Assembly (NCBI GenBank): GCA_014529385.2
Contig: CM043969.1
Coordinates: 26,055,946 to 26,119,945, forward strand
Reading direction: 5' to 3'
DNA: 64,000 nt
From: Adiantum capillus-veneris
Lineage: Eukaryota; Streptophyta; Polypodiopsida; Polypodiales; Pteridaceae
In this document: positions 46,621 through 58,481 of the stretch, piece by piece
How positions within the stretch are numbered: the stretch's first letter is position 1
Layout of the letters: each line of letters starts with the position of its first letter
Notes under the pieces: generated by a model
Databases searched by the model: none
What the model saw: the letters and a program-made list of their open reading frames with translations, nothing else
Told to the model about the DNA's origin: nothing
Translations under genes and position numbers: made by a program

Positions 46621-48285
46621 AGACTTTATACGCGTATAAAGTCTCCAGCACCATCCTGAGATAAAATTTTAAAAGTCTGACTGCATCAAAGTGTTCAGAA
46701 GGGGGGTTTAAGCCAGGTATACATTGAAACTAGAGTTTTGACCAACTCTTGACACCCAAAAGACAAAAGACGGAGTGTCTGAAGCGGAAAAAAGAGAAAC
46801 TTGAGATTGTGAGCACATTTTTGCATGAAAATTGGTAGGAGTGCTTGAAAACTAGTGCTACAGGCTTGGGGATGCCTATGAATGAGTTATGTCCAAAATT
46901 CACCAGTAGACATCATACGCGTATGATGTATCAAGGTTGACTCTGGTAGGAATTTTGATCTTTTGACATTATACCCATCTTCTGCATGTTGTGTTGAGCA
47001 CATACACCAAATTTCATGTCATTTGGACTTATAGACTAAGAGTTAAGGGGATTTTACTCTTTCAGAACTGATGGTTTTGAGCAATTTTGACATTTAAATT
47101 TTTTTATGAGCACATATTCTTGTTTTGTACCTCTAGTAGAAACATAACTAAATTCTGAGCCAAAGAATTCATACAGGTATAAAGTCTTAGAGGCCAGATC
47201 AGGGGTCAAAAGTTGCAACTGAGTGTACCCTTGTGATCTACAGCATTAAGGAAGCGGCCAAATTTCATCAAATTTGGATCACTTTTGGGCTTGCAAAGAC
47301 CATAAGATGCATCTAGGCAAGTGCATGCTTGTATTGGCTATAGCTTGCACAAAAAGTGTCAAAATTCAATTATGAAACTTGCTGAGAGTTGCGAGTGTAG
47401 TGAGAAACCTCTAGAGTAAAATTCACTTCATTCTGATCAGATAGACTTCATACGCATATGAAGTCTAAGGGGCACTTCTAGAGACCAAAATTGAAATATG
47501 AGCTTACCAAGGTGTTAAGCACCACAAGACAAGCTCACATACCAAATTTTGTCCAATTCTAAGCACATAGACTTTATACGCATTTGAAGTCTCAAGGCCA
47601 GATCTGAAAGTCAAATTTCACTTTTGACCACATAGGAGGTTGGGAAATGATGTGTTAAGCTTGGTTGCAGAATTTCAACTCATTTGGACACATACTTTTG
47701 CATGTCAATAGATTTTTGCAGATACAAGAAGGTAAAGGTGACAAAGTGGTGATTTTGAGCAATTTTGACATCCAAATTTTTTTGTAATCACATATTCTTG
47801 TTGTATGCATCAAGGAGTACCTTGGGTAGAAATCTTTGTAAATTTTGAGCCAAAAGACTTTATACGCGTATAAAGTCTCATAGGCCAAATCTGGGTCAAA
47901 ACATACATTTGAGTATACCTCGGTGTCCTAGAGCATAAAAGAAGTCCCTAGCCAAAATTTCATAGAATTTGGAGCTCATTTGGGCTTGCAAAGAGCAAAA
48001 GACAGAAAACTGCACATTCAGACTTGTATTGGTCTTAACTTGCTAAAAAAAAGTCCAAATTGAATTCTGAAACTTGTTGAGAGTTGTTTGAGTGATAAGA
48101 TACAGTGAAACAAAAGTCACCTCATTCTGCCACAAAAGACTTTATACGAGTATAATGTCTCAAGTGTCAAATAAAGGTTAAATTCACAAACTGAGCATAC
48201 CAGTGGGTAGAGGACATTTAGAAAAGTTTACATACCAAATTTTGTCAAATTTTGAGCAAAAAGACATCATACACGTATGATGTCT
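46621..48285. repeat. Array of eight palindromes, family B, in ~700 bp higher-order repeat
   Basis: 24-base palindromes at 46621-46644, 46908-46931, 47164-47187, 47443-47466, 47569-47592, 47865-47888, 48137-48160 and 48262-48285. Consensus left arm AGACWTYATACG, right arm its complement. Copies 46621 and 47865 are perfect. Spacings run 287, 256, 279, 126, 296, 272, 125. The order 256/279/126 recurs as 296/272/125, and flanks match (GCAATTTTGACAT near 47082 and 47757; CTTGTTGAGAGTTG-like near 47378 and 48076), giving a repeat of about 700 bases with three palindromes per unit. Confidence 0.85.
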
Positions 48286-48690
48286 CTAGCCCTATTTTGG
48301 AGGTGAAAACTCACAGAGAGCTTCTAGAAGTGTTAAGCACTATAAAGTAAAGCCTAGTGACCAAATGTCAAAAAATTTGGGCCACATTTGGTCAAGATAC
48401 AAGCAAAAATTCTTGATCCTGAAACTGTTTTGAGTGTTGTTTGAAGTGCAGCTCACCAAAACTGCTCTAATTTTTGATAGACAACTCCAAGTTGAGTCAG
48501 GTATAGCTAGGAAGAAAGCTTACGGGCAATAGAACACACTAGAACCGAATTTTAGAGCTGAATTTTTCCAGGTTTCCTAAATCCAAACTTTTAGGATACC
48601 CAGAACTAGTTTCTAGAGACCAAAAGAGTCACAAATTCCTGACTTCTTAGAGACCTGATCAAGGGCCAAAGGTGCTTATTAAGGACTATC
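48286..48690. other. Non-coding spacer after the palindrome array
   Basis: AT-rich, with words shared with the repeat unit (ACCAAATGTCAAAAAATTTG), no palindrome and no ORF. It leads into the gag-like region. Confidence 0.5.
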
Positions 48691-51011
48691 TTGAGAGTAT
48701 TGAGTGGGCCTAGCATTAAGAAAACTAAGATCATCAGGATCGAAATCCAATCTACCAATCCTTTTGTAGATATGACCAGAGGTATGACAAGCCAAGCTAG
48801 AAGTGTTGAAATGCCAATCTATCCACATCTTGACACAAACCCACACAATGCATTAGAAAAAGGTGGAAAATTGGTCAATGAAGGATCACATATATCTCCA
48901 CCAAGAACAAGAATTCCTCTGAGAATTCCAAAAAGGGAGCCACTTGGATTCCCTTCCAGAGTGATAATGAGAGATGAAATGATCACAGAGATGGCAGACA
49001 TGCCTCCTCAAGTGAATCTGCCTAATGGACCATCGATGTACCCAGATGCAACCATAAAACATGACTTTTATAGAGGTGGAATTACGGCCACAACAGGACC
49101 ACATTTACCGTCACCACCCCTATAACTTACTCCTATCAAATCAGAGCAGAACCTTGAGAAGATATGATACTGAGAGTGACACATCTTCTCAGAGGAGTGA
49201 TTCACCAAGAATCCAACCCACATTAAAGCCAGAGGTATCTAGTGAGCAAATGAAGCTTATAGAAGGATTAGCTCAAAGACTTGCTCCTCTAGTCAATTCT
49301 AAACTCCAAGAACCTCTATGGTGCGAAATTGAGAGAAAATGGACAAATCATACGAGAGAATAGTGTTACTATGGCATGGAATATGCTAGTGAAATATATG
49401 TACAATATGTTCTAGTAGCACCTCCTCCACTACGATATGGAGAATGCACCAGGTCTAGTAGGAGTTTCAAGGCCACAACTTGTCTTAGAACAACAACCTC
49501 CAATGCCAAGTGCTGGAATGCCTATAGACATGAGATACATGAAAATGATGGAAGCATCTCATAAACAAGCGTTAGAACCAGCTCCAATGTAATATAACTA
49601 CCAAAGTGGGTACTGTCCTTTGAAGCGATAGAAGATGAGAGAAACACATGGAATGGTGAGGCCGGTACAATCTCCACCTCTTGCATTTCAACCTGAAGAC
49701 AGAAGGTATGAGATGGATGAAGGACATTGCGGTTCATTGTGAATCAAGGATTAGCTAGGTCAGAGACTGCTTATAGCCTAGAGGAACTACAAGAAGAAGC
49801 TCCTCAACCAAATTGTCACAAAAGCCGTGACAATCACGTGGTCAAAATATGTCCTCAAACGGAGATCACTCAAGTAAGTGCCTATTGTCTTGATTGTGGT
49901 GTCATTCACTTGATCCCCGACTGTTGGAAAAACCCAAACCGAGTCATCAAGATTGCATCGAATGTCTCAGGAATCATTCAGCTACCCAGTAGCTCAGAAA
50001 ATGAAAACATTGTACCATTTCAAGTAGTTACAAGAGCACAAGCTCAAAAGGAAGTTGTTGAGAACTGAGAGACAGAGAAAACAAAAACTGATGCGAGTCT
50101 AGAGATGGGTGAGCCAAAGACCGATGCAACTAGTCAAAAAACCAAGAGCAAACAAAACAGCTAGAAAGCTAGAAAGGCTATGGTGAAAGCACATAAGGAA
50201 CGAGAGAAAAAATACCTAGTTGAGAAGCTTACCCAAGCTGAAGAGAAGATAAGACAACATGAGGAGAGGGTTTCACCTTCTCTCACGCAGAAACTTCTAG
50301 AAGAACCATCCACAGATGAGAAATCAAGAAGTGCTAGTTTGGGAGGATCAGTGTTGGTCGAAAAGGTTAATGAGCATTTAGACGACCTCCTAAAACACTA
50401 CGAAACACGGCTCAAAAACAACCAAACCCAAGAACAAAGATGGGATGACATATCCATATGAGGAACTAGAAAAGGACAGGCCCTGAAATCTGCAAGAAAA
50501 TGATTCAAAAAGCCCAAGCTTTACTAGAACCACCAGTTGGAAAACCCGAGGGTGTGCTCCCTATTCTACCTACACGAGAAATCCCACCAATCCAGGAACG
50601 TAAAGAGCTAGATTCTAGTCATGAGCACGGACCAAAGTTGAAGGACTCCACACTAGAGCCAAGAATGGTGTTGAATACACGGATAACTCTTCCAAGGGAT
50701 TTCACATAGACATACCTGAGAGTTGTAAAGACATAGATGGTCTCAACAAATTGTGGAAACAAATCAGAGAGGCCAATGAAGCAAGTTATCTAAGTAGACA
50801 AGTAAATCAAACGAGTGATGGAAGAGGATTGTCTCTTCCACCAATAGAGGAAATTGAGATTGGATCTCAAATGAACCTAGAAGTGGAATTGTATTGGGGA
50901 GACAAAGGATTTGTACAGTCTATGGACAGTCAACCCCATTCACTAAGAACACTACCATCCTATACGGGAGAGTATGATTATTACTTTTTAACCACTCCTA
51001 TCCTTCTATGA
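48691..51011 (+). pseudogene. L5 gag-like region, decayed
   Basis: A run of protein-like plus frames: 48691-49125 (SHISPPRTRIPLRIPKREP), 49061-49363 (EQMKLIEGLAQRLAPLVNSK), 49727-50068 with knuckle-like CLDCGVIHLIPDC (CX2CX3HX4C, one residue shorter than the CCHC rule) and VVTRAQAQ, a tail common before Gypsy proteases. 50180-50461 is charged and predicts coiled coil (KYLVEKLTQAEEKIRQHEER). 50500-51011 is acidic and unfamiliar. No protease or RT follows, so the element seems gag-only. Stops and frameshifts throughout. Confidence 0.5.
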
Positions 51012-51022
51012 GCATTCAACTT

Positions 51023-51489
51023 GTGATATTTAACATCTCTAATTAGGTTGATTAAGTTGGTTCTTAATCTTGTAATTAGTGTATGTACCCTATTGTTTGC
51101 TTGTGTGTGGATGGGTTTTACAAAACTCTAGCACCATTCACCTTGTGTGTGTAGCTTTTGATGAAGTGCCTTGATTGGCATGTGGTGATTGGAGAGGCCA
51201 ACACCAATGCAATTTTTGTGTGCTTGTCATAAGTATGCTTTGAGATTATAGTCTATGGTAAGTCGGACTTAGGTGGGCTTAATGTGTGTAGGAGATGCTT
51301 GATTGATGATGTGATTAGAGTTAGTGATTAATGACTAATCTATATTGCATTGGATGAGCATTCTCTTGAATCCTCTCATTCAATAAATTTGATGCTCATG
51401 CTTCCATGCCCTATCCAAGTTGCCGATACTAGGATTGATAATTCTGTTGGTTTTGGGTTGATTAGGCTATGCTATGATTGCCCCCCACA
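51023..51489 (+). mobile_element. L6 5' LTR (left end approximate)
   Basis: The sequence ends CCCCCCACA right before a PBS. Without a partner copy the left end is uncertain. It does not align clearly with the L5 LTR, so I do not treat it as the L5 3' LTR, although its position would suit one. Confidence 0.35.
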
Positions 51490-51491
51490 TT

Positions 51492-51511
51492 TGGCATCGT
51501 TGTCGGGGATC
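51492..51511 (+). other. L6 primer binding site
   Basis: TGGCATCGTTGTCGGGGATC matches 17 of 20 bases of the TGGCGCCGTTGCCGGGGATC type. It shares TGGCATCGTTG with the L5 PBS, pointing to related elements. Confidence 0.6.
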
Positions 51512-54500
51512 AATAGCCTAAGCTAGTGAGTATAGGATGTTTAGAATAGAGTAATTTCACTACTAATTTCATTGGTTTTGAGTGTGTGTAACTCAATTTT
51601 GGTTTGATTTGATGATGCTATGCAAGAAATTGAAGCTAGCTTTTGAGTTATAAATACCCCAAACCCTTAATTTCACCCCCAATTTCACTAATTTCATATT
51701 AACCCTTAATAATTTCACATCATGTATATGCTAATTGTACTAATTCCATGCTAATTTTTTACTAACTTTGCTAACCTAGCCACTAAAATTTTAAGTGTAA
51801 TGTATCATTAATCCTCTTATAAGAGGGGGAATCAACACTTTTATCAAGTTAATTGGGCTAATTCATGCCTAATTTGATGATTTGAGTGTTTGATTTTTGG
51901 CCTACAATGGTCAAATTTTGGGCTAATTTGGAAGAGCCACACATGTGTGTGCATGATGGAATCATTTCATGGAGCAAGGATTAGCTTGGATTCAATCGAT
52001 TGTAAGTGCATTCCCCTACTGCATTCAATTTTTGGGTGGTTAATTTGATTCCAATATGTTGCTAATTCATTGCTAAAATTAGGTGTGTATTTCAATTGAC
52101 ATACTTTGAGAGCTTAATTTGATTGTTTTGGAATGAAATTGATGGTCAATTTTGACTAATGAATGATGTGTGTGTCAATATTAAGCTTGATTTGTAACAA
52201 GAAATCATGTGTGTGCATAAAAATCATTGTGTTTGTAATGCACCAAAGAGAGAAAAAACTGCCAAAACGTTCAAGTGTGTGTGCACCTAATATTGAGTGT
52301 GTGCATGCATAGAAATTGATGGAATTAATAATTTGTGAGTGTGCAATCATGTAACTGATGTGTATGTTAGGCTAATTCAATCATTGGATAAGACTAGTTG
52401 CCAAAAAATTGGGCAAAATTTGAGTGAGCCCATTCAAGACCACTTGATTTTTTTCAATGATTATGGTCAATTAGGGCACCCAAATGCTTTTTGATTGTGA
52501 AATGTGCATGAAAAGTTTGTGCAATCACTAGGTATAAGCCTAAATGTATTGCCAATGGAGCCAAATTTGAATTTTTGTGCTTAAGTTTTGAGTGTGTGCA
52601 TTGCTTGATTGGGTAAAAATAATGTTAATTTTTGAGAAACTAAGCATGCATGCATTCATTTATGCTTGATCGAGTTTGAAATTTGGCCATTGCAATGAGG
52701 AATTGATGGATTTTTTGCATATAATTTCGGTCTAAATTTGGGTGTATACCTAGCCAATGGCATGACCTATCCAATGAGAAAATGAATGATTGGTGCCACC
52801 ACTAACATTAGGAAAAATATGAACCCTCTAGGGGCCCTTTGGGATTAAAGTTAATTAGAGGCCAGCCAATAGGAAGAGGGTGGTGTACACACTCTATACC
52901 CTCAAAAAAGTAGGGGGACAAGGTAGCCTTACACCTCTTAATGGCCTCTTACTTAGTGAGAAGGTAAGGGAGGTGGCTAGGGGAAAGGGATGGTGGGGGA
53001 GGGGAACCACTTTGACCTCTTTTCCCCCACTTTTTGGCCCAGATTTAAAAATACACTAAAAAATTCAAATTTTTAAAGAAATTCAAATTTCAAGTTTTCC
53101 CTCCTTAAAAGGTCCCCTAACCTATTTTATGGTCAAAATAGTACTTTTGACCTCCAAAATTAAAAAGCGTGCACTAAAAATTTTCAAAAAAGTAAAATTT
53201 TCCAAAAAAATTCAAAACATCATTTTCCACCCTCCAAAGTCTTTTCAAACCTATTCTATAGCTAAAAAGTGATTTTCTCTCTCTACAAACTCTTTTCCAA
53301 GCTCTCCATGGCTGCAAGAACCACATGCACCCCCTATAGTCCAGCATTATCTCTTTGCTAACTTTCTCCCATCTCCATTGTAGCACCAAGCAAGGTTCTC
53401 CCCCATCTCTTTCCCTTGCCCACCACATAGTTTCACACCAAGCTAGCTCCTCGCCCTTCTCTCACCTCCATTACAGCATAAAACAAGATTCTACTCCTTC
53501 TACTTTCATTCACTCGCACTACATGGAAACCTCTACTCTCAAAGGTGGAAAAAGCATGAGCTCACATGACTTTCCTACCACAACAATAGGAGGTGCGAAT
53601 AGTGCGTGGGCATTGCAAGGATTCATCTCCAACATAAAGATAGAATGGTGAGAAAACTACCCTTGTAGCTTACATTCAAAGCTTAACATCATCTCCATCT
53701 TTAAGTTTATCATGCTGGAGAGAATTAACCTCTTTATGTCTTTCAATGTTTAGGCTTCACACCTCATAACACTGGGTGATGCTATTTTGTTGATGGCTTT
53801 GATACGCCATCTATAGTTGTGTAGCATGTGATTGAGTCTCACAATGCAAGTAAGCTATATTATCTATGGAGAGTCATCAAATATTATAATTTACTCTTTG
53901 TATAGTTGTCATTAGATTATTAGAATGATATCATTTTGTACTTTATAACTTTGTGCTCACATAATCTGTTGTTTACTTACAGAGTCAACTTGTTTTGAGA
54001 GGACATGAGCAAGCAACCATGTGCAGAGATGGAAATCACCCTATTTTTGTTCCGTGAGAGGAACCTTTCACTACCATGTCAAAAGATTTTGATAAGAATA
54101 TTAGGATTTTTGTGGAATCTTGAACCAATAGGTACTCTCTAGGAGGTCTTAGAAAAGCCATCCATATAGTATTACTATCTTCCCTAGCGTCATCAAATAC
54201 TCAAGTGTATAGGAATCTTTAGATGAGGAAGACAAATACTTGTAAGAGAAGCTTAACAGCAACAACAACATTGTCTCCGTTTGTAATTATTTTTATGAGG
54301 CTGGATTCCTCTATAAATGCAATATAAATATGTCTTTTGTTAAATGGTGTCGCATTGAGTGAGAGTATTTAATTTAGATTACTGGAGTTTCAACAGATTT
54401 GAGAAATACTATTGATCTTTATGGATATTTTGATTTGCCTGTAAGATGTATCAAGTCTCAAGTCTCAATCATTCCACCATGAAAATATTCATGCAATATT

Positions 54501-55500
54501 TTGATTTCAGTTTAATCATTCATGGTTATTCTTATTAAAGTGGATCATAACCTTTGTCAAAATGTCCTCATTTGGGGATCTTGAATATAAATCATTAGCA
54601 ACATTTCACAAGTTGAGAAAGCTAAATTCTTGCTTTCCAACATGTTATTGTTTCCATACTATGCCTATGCCAAGCTTAACTTAGAGAAATGAAAACTTGA
54701 GATGGAGGTGTCGATGTATAGGGGTGACTTATTATTGATTTGTGTTTCATCATACATATATTGTAAAGCCATTGAGTTTCCACCTTTTTGAGTAGTGTTG
54801 ACAAGTTTTTGGTATCAGATCTTCTTAAATATCCCTATTCATTCGCTATTGGTAGCTATTTCTTTGGTATTTCTAAAGATGATACCAATAGCTATCACCT
54901 TGTGAACTTCATTGTTAAATTGCGGATTTGATTTTTACTATGTAGCTCATTTGGATAGAGAAAGTGTAAACATAAATTATAGATACATGCATAGTTAACA
55001 TAGAAGATATGTATCACTCGCGTCTATGTAAACTGCTAATCAAGAAATCTTTGATTAGATATCATAACAATAGGGGTCACATATAGTTTCAAATACCAAA
55101 GAAATGGCTTAACCAAAACATTCCCAAGAACACTGAGGCAAGCTTTTCCATGCATGGGAACCCCCCATATATTTTTGCCCTTTTACCAAAATATTTCCTA
55201 TTATATAAGTTACTTTTGATTTTTTCTTCCTTTTTCACAAACGTTTTAGTCTTTATTAAATAAATAAGACTTATGCTAATCAATCACGATGTAGCATAAA
55301 TAAGTAAGCTTTCTTTGTTGATCTCTCTTTTGACCTGAAATATTAAATATATATATTCTAAATTACATTATATATTTTAGTATTTTCTAATATATTTTTC
55401 ATGTATGTATATTATTCCACCCTACCAAATATTTTATTCACTAGTTTTCATTTTCAAACCTCAACCCCACTTTCAAATTTCAATAATACCTCCATCTAGA
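51512..55500. other. Long AT-rich stretch without a supported gene
   Basis: Possibly the leader and decayed body of L6. 51650-52750 is AT-rich with many AATTTGATT-like words. A 98-codon frame at 53355-53651 is Ser/His-rich without motifs (ends TIGGANSAWALQGFISNIKI). 53040-53240 repeats AAATTTTTAAA words. I see no zinc knuckle, RT or integrase motif. Confidence 0.45.
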
Positions 55501-55519
55501 TGATTGCCAATCTTTTCAA

Positions 55520-57087
55520 AACTCTAGGTCATGTTTTCATACACATGAAGGAGCTTACACTTGAAGGCAAGAGAGAAGTCCACTCAAAGGGGACCACCAA
55601 AAGACTTTTGCAGCCACAAATAATACATTATTTGGCTGAATTTTTTAAGTAAAGAAGAACCCCGAATCGGAAGGAGCGTTCAACATGAAAGATGTAGCTC
55701 ATGATCTCAACTTTTAGCTCAAAGTTTTTCAGAATTTTTGGAGTTATGAACGCGGAGCTATGATTTTTGTAGTGGACCCCAGTTTTCTCATGTAATGGTG
55801 ACACAGGCCATCCCTAGTTTTCTTCCCTCTAGAATGGCTATGGTTCTACAAGTCTTCAAGCATGATTACAAGAGACAAGGCTCTTTTAATGAGGTCTCGG
55901 CAAGTCTAGAGTGATTCTATCACCATTGTTGGAGGATCCATCCTCATCAACAATTATCCACCTTCGACAACCTCTCTTATAATTTTCTTACCTCTCTCTT
56001 CTCTCCCTAATAAGCTTATGTCTAGCAAAAGCTAGACTATTGTAAATATCTCCTATCCTCTACATCCTACCCACATTCTCTCTTCTTCTCTCTCTATTGA
56101 CTCTGGTATTTTAAATAATGAGGAGACAAGATGGGAGCCACAGTCACATGCACCCCATTTTCCTAGTCACCAGAGTGGGACACTCACCTCAATTAGAAAT
56201 ATTGCTAAAACCTTCCCTCCTTCCCTATATAAGGAGGCCATGAGAGCTCACTAAGAAGAAAAAAAAAAAAAAACACACACACACACACACACACCTATCC
56301 ATACACACTCTTGTGCTACATGCTTGTAGCATGAACCCTAATCACATAATCACAACACCATCATCATCACCATCACCATGCACAAAAGATGAGCACCACA
56401 CCTCCACACCACTTGTAATTAAGGGTTGAAGGAACAATTTCAAGAAGAAGAAGGGTGGACACACTCATGATATTCCTCGCCAACAACTCCTATCTCTCCA
56501 GTATGTCTCCTACGATCTTGTTCCCTTCTCATTTTCCTGCCATACGCTACCTATTGTATTCATCTTTTGCAAGCAATCAACACACTCCATCTTGGTGCCA
56601 TACTTTGTGTCGCTTTGGATACATCTCATTGTGAGTATGGTATATGCTTGTTTCTTGCCATTTTTTTTTCTACTTATGTTAAGGTGTGCGGATTCGCCAC
56701 CATACACACACACTCTCTCTCCCTCTCATATTCCTATCATCTTGCTACTTCCATCTTGAGGTGTGCGGATTCGCCACCTTTTGTATGAGAAGTGAGCATA
56801 CTTGCATGTATCCCTGACCTCGTTATCTTCCTTACTACATGCATGAGTAGCGAGCCCATTCTCACTCACTCACCACTCCTCTCACTTTATTCTCTGACCA
56901 CCCCATTCCACATTTGGGTGTGGATCTTGAAATTTTTTTCCATGGCATGTTTCATTGTGTATATGTATGCGTCCTAGCCTCATATCTTGCTAGGTGGTGC
57001 CCCTATTGCGTATTCCCCATGATGAGTCCATTGTGCATAGTCTTGGTGTAGAGGCCACCGGGTCTATTTTTTCACTTCCACCTCTCA
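55520..57087 (+). mobile_element. R2 5' LTR (left end approximate)
   Basis: Matches 16.79-18.11 kb through most of its length and ends CACCTCTCA at 57087. TATA box CCTATATAAGG at 56224-56234. An A run and CA run lie at 56259-56293. The blocks ACTCTTGTGCTACATGCT and GCAAGCAATCAACACACTCC are shared with the other copy. Confidence 0.65.
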
Positions 57088-57089
57088 TT

Positions 57090-57109
57090 TGGTGCCCCCA
57101 CTGAGGAGG
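57090..57109 (+). other. R2 primer binding site candidate
   Basis: TGGTGCCCCCACTGAGGAGG, differing at one base from the R1 site at 28842, two T bases after the LTR end. Both continue GCT after GAGGAGG. Confidence 0.55.
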
Positions 57110-57156
57110 GCTCTTGAAACCTTCAGTTTACAAGGCTGACATGTTTACTTCTCTTC

Positions 57157-57414
57157 ATGGACGAGTGGCTTCTTGAATTCTCTAATTGGACCACTGAAGA
57201 GGAGGATCTTCAAGGAGGTTTGACTCAAGTCATCAAGACACTCTTGCCAGGGTGTTGTATTGTTAGCATAGAAGAGGTGGTAAGACCCTCTTTCCCTACT
57301 CAAATTGTTTACATTTCTCATCATCCTCGCAAGCGTAAAAGCAAGGCACAAGCTGCATCATGCTCACATTGTAGCCAAAAACCGCACCTTCGACATGAGT
57401 GCAACCCAAAGTGA
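57157..57414 (+). CDS. R2 ORF1 with CCHC zinc knuckle
   Basis: An 85-codon frame. It begins MDEWLLEFSNWTTEEED, acidic and helical, like R1 ORF1. Its C-terminus has a perfect CCHC knuckle CSHCSQKPHLRHEC (57361-57402) and stops after NPK. Located 70 bases after the PBS and well upstream of gag. In retroelements such knuckles bind element RNA, but an independent knuckle protein before gag is not a layout I know. Intact in this copy. Confidence 0.6.
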   Translation: MDEWLLEFSNWTTEEEDLQGGLTQVIKTLLPGCCIVSIEEVVRPSFPTQIVYISHHPRKRKSKAQAASCSHCSQKPHLRHECNPK

Positions 57415-57578
57415 AGAAAAGGCCATCATTTTCTCCCTCGACATCCGCACAGGCGTTCTCACATCAGTATGCTTTCAAGTAGCGCCAGGATTCTCTATAT
57501 CTACGTCCACATCTTTGCCACCTATTCCACCTACGCCCACAACAAGCCTTCACAACTTGAGAAAGCTACTACGAACAC

Positions 57579-58163
57579 ATGGTCCCTCCCTCTCCCTTGC
57601 ACCAAAAGATTCAAGGGTTTTCTAGCGCCGACAATCACCCCGTCTCCAAAACAAAAGGTGAAATCCTCCAAAGTCTTTCTATACCTCACTCTCATCTCAT
57701 GAGCCAGGAACTAGGAACAGCAGCATGGATTCTACGTCATCTACCGAGTGAAGTGGCGGAGCTTGTCATCGACAAGGTCTTTGACACTGGTTTTGCTTGG
57801 CGGAAAGACAAGACCCTCCACCTTCAAGGGGTGTTGCTTGTGAATCAAGGCTATGATGACGACTTTACAGCGTGCTATGTATCCATCCAACTTGGATTAA
57901 TACAAGTGTTAAGACTCACCACCTACCTCATCACACCTGTGTATACACTAGATGGCACTCTATCTTGCAGGAAAGTGAAGTTGCTCAAAGAAAGAGAGTT
58001 CAATCTTTTCCAAGAGCTTTCTGGAGGGGCAGTCCTAGAGCTAGAAGACGAAGACAACCTTGTCCTGTGGTACTATAAATTTGACCTCGACTACCAAGAG
58101 CTCTACACCTCCAACTATAACCTTCCACCACAAAGGAGAGAGCCTTTCCGAATTATCATGTGA
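57579..58163 (+). CDS. R2 ORF2, unknown conserved protein
   Basis: Open for 194 codons. The best-supported part starts near MSQELGTAAWILRHLPSEVA (57699). Its central half aligns by eye with ORF2 of R1 and R3: D/T-TG, L-H/Q-L-Q/N-G-V, then R-L/V-x-x-T/I-x-Y, ending in an acidic/hydrophobic tail (LSGGAVLELEDEDN). The similarity is low but collinear, which argues that the protein, not only DNA, is kept. No known domain recognised; no membrane segment. Confidence 0.5.
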   Translation: MVPPSPLHQKIQGFSSADNHPVSKTKGEILQSLSIPHSHLMSQELGTAAWILRHLPSEVAELVIDKVFDTGFAWRKDKTLHLQGVLLVNQGYDDDFTACYVSIQLGLIQVLRLTTYLITPVYTLDGTLSCRKVKLLKEREFNLFQELSGGAVLELEDEDNLVLWYYKFDLDYQELYTSNYNLPPQRREPFRIIM

Positions 58164-58481
58164 TGGACCCAGCACATCAACCTTTTGCAAGGAACCAAAA
58201 TTATGCACCACAACGAATTCAATCAATCAAAGTAATCTTGGACCGCAAGATATTTTATCAGCAGATCATTACAACCATGTTTGGTAGAGAATGACTGCAA
58301 GAGATAAACACCTCTTCTCTACCCTTTATCCTCCCTATGATTAACAATGAAGTGTCTTTTGATGTAGTTATTTTCATCCTTGTATAGTATGTTTTCCATC
58401 CACCGAGCACCCATGTATTGAATCTCTATAAAATAATAATAATAAAAAAATCTAAGTCGAGTTAATTTTCTCACTCTCACA

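Noticed and set aside
46621-48285. Resemblance of the palindrome array to a CRISPR array
   Set aside because: Spacing is irregular (125-296 bases), the spacers are related to each other as repeat units, and the setting is a plant retroelement. Not CRISPR.
51023-51489. Treating this LTR-like segment as the 3' LTR of L5
   Set aside because: It is followed by a PBS and does not align convincingly with 45060-45798. Kept as the start of a separate element.
53355-53651. 98-codon Ser/His-rich frame
   Set aside because: Composition follows CT/CA-rich DNA and there is an internal repeat of a ~60 bp unit (CACCTCCATTACAGCA-like); no homologous motif.
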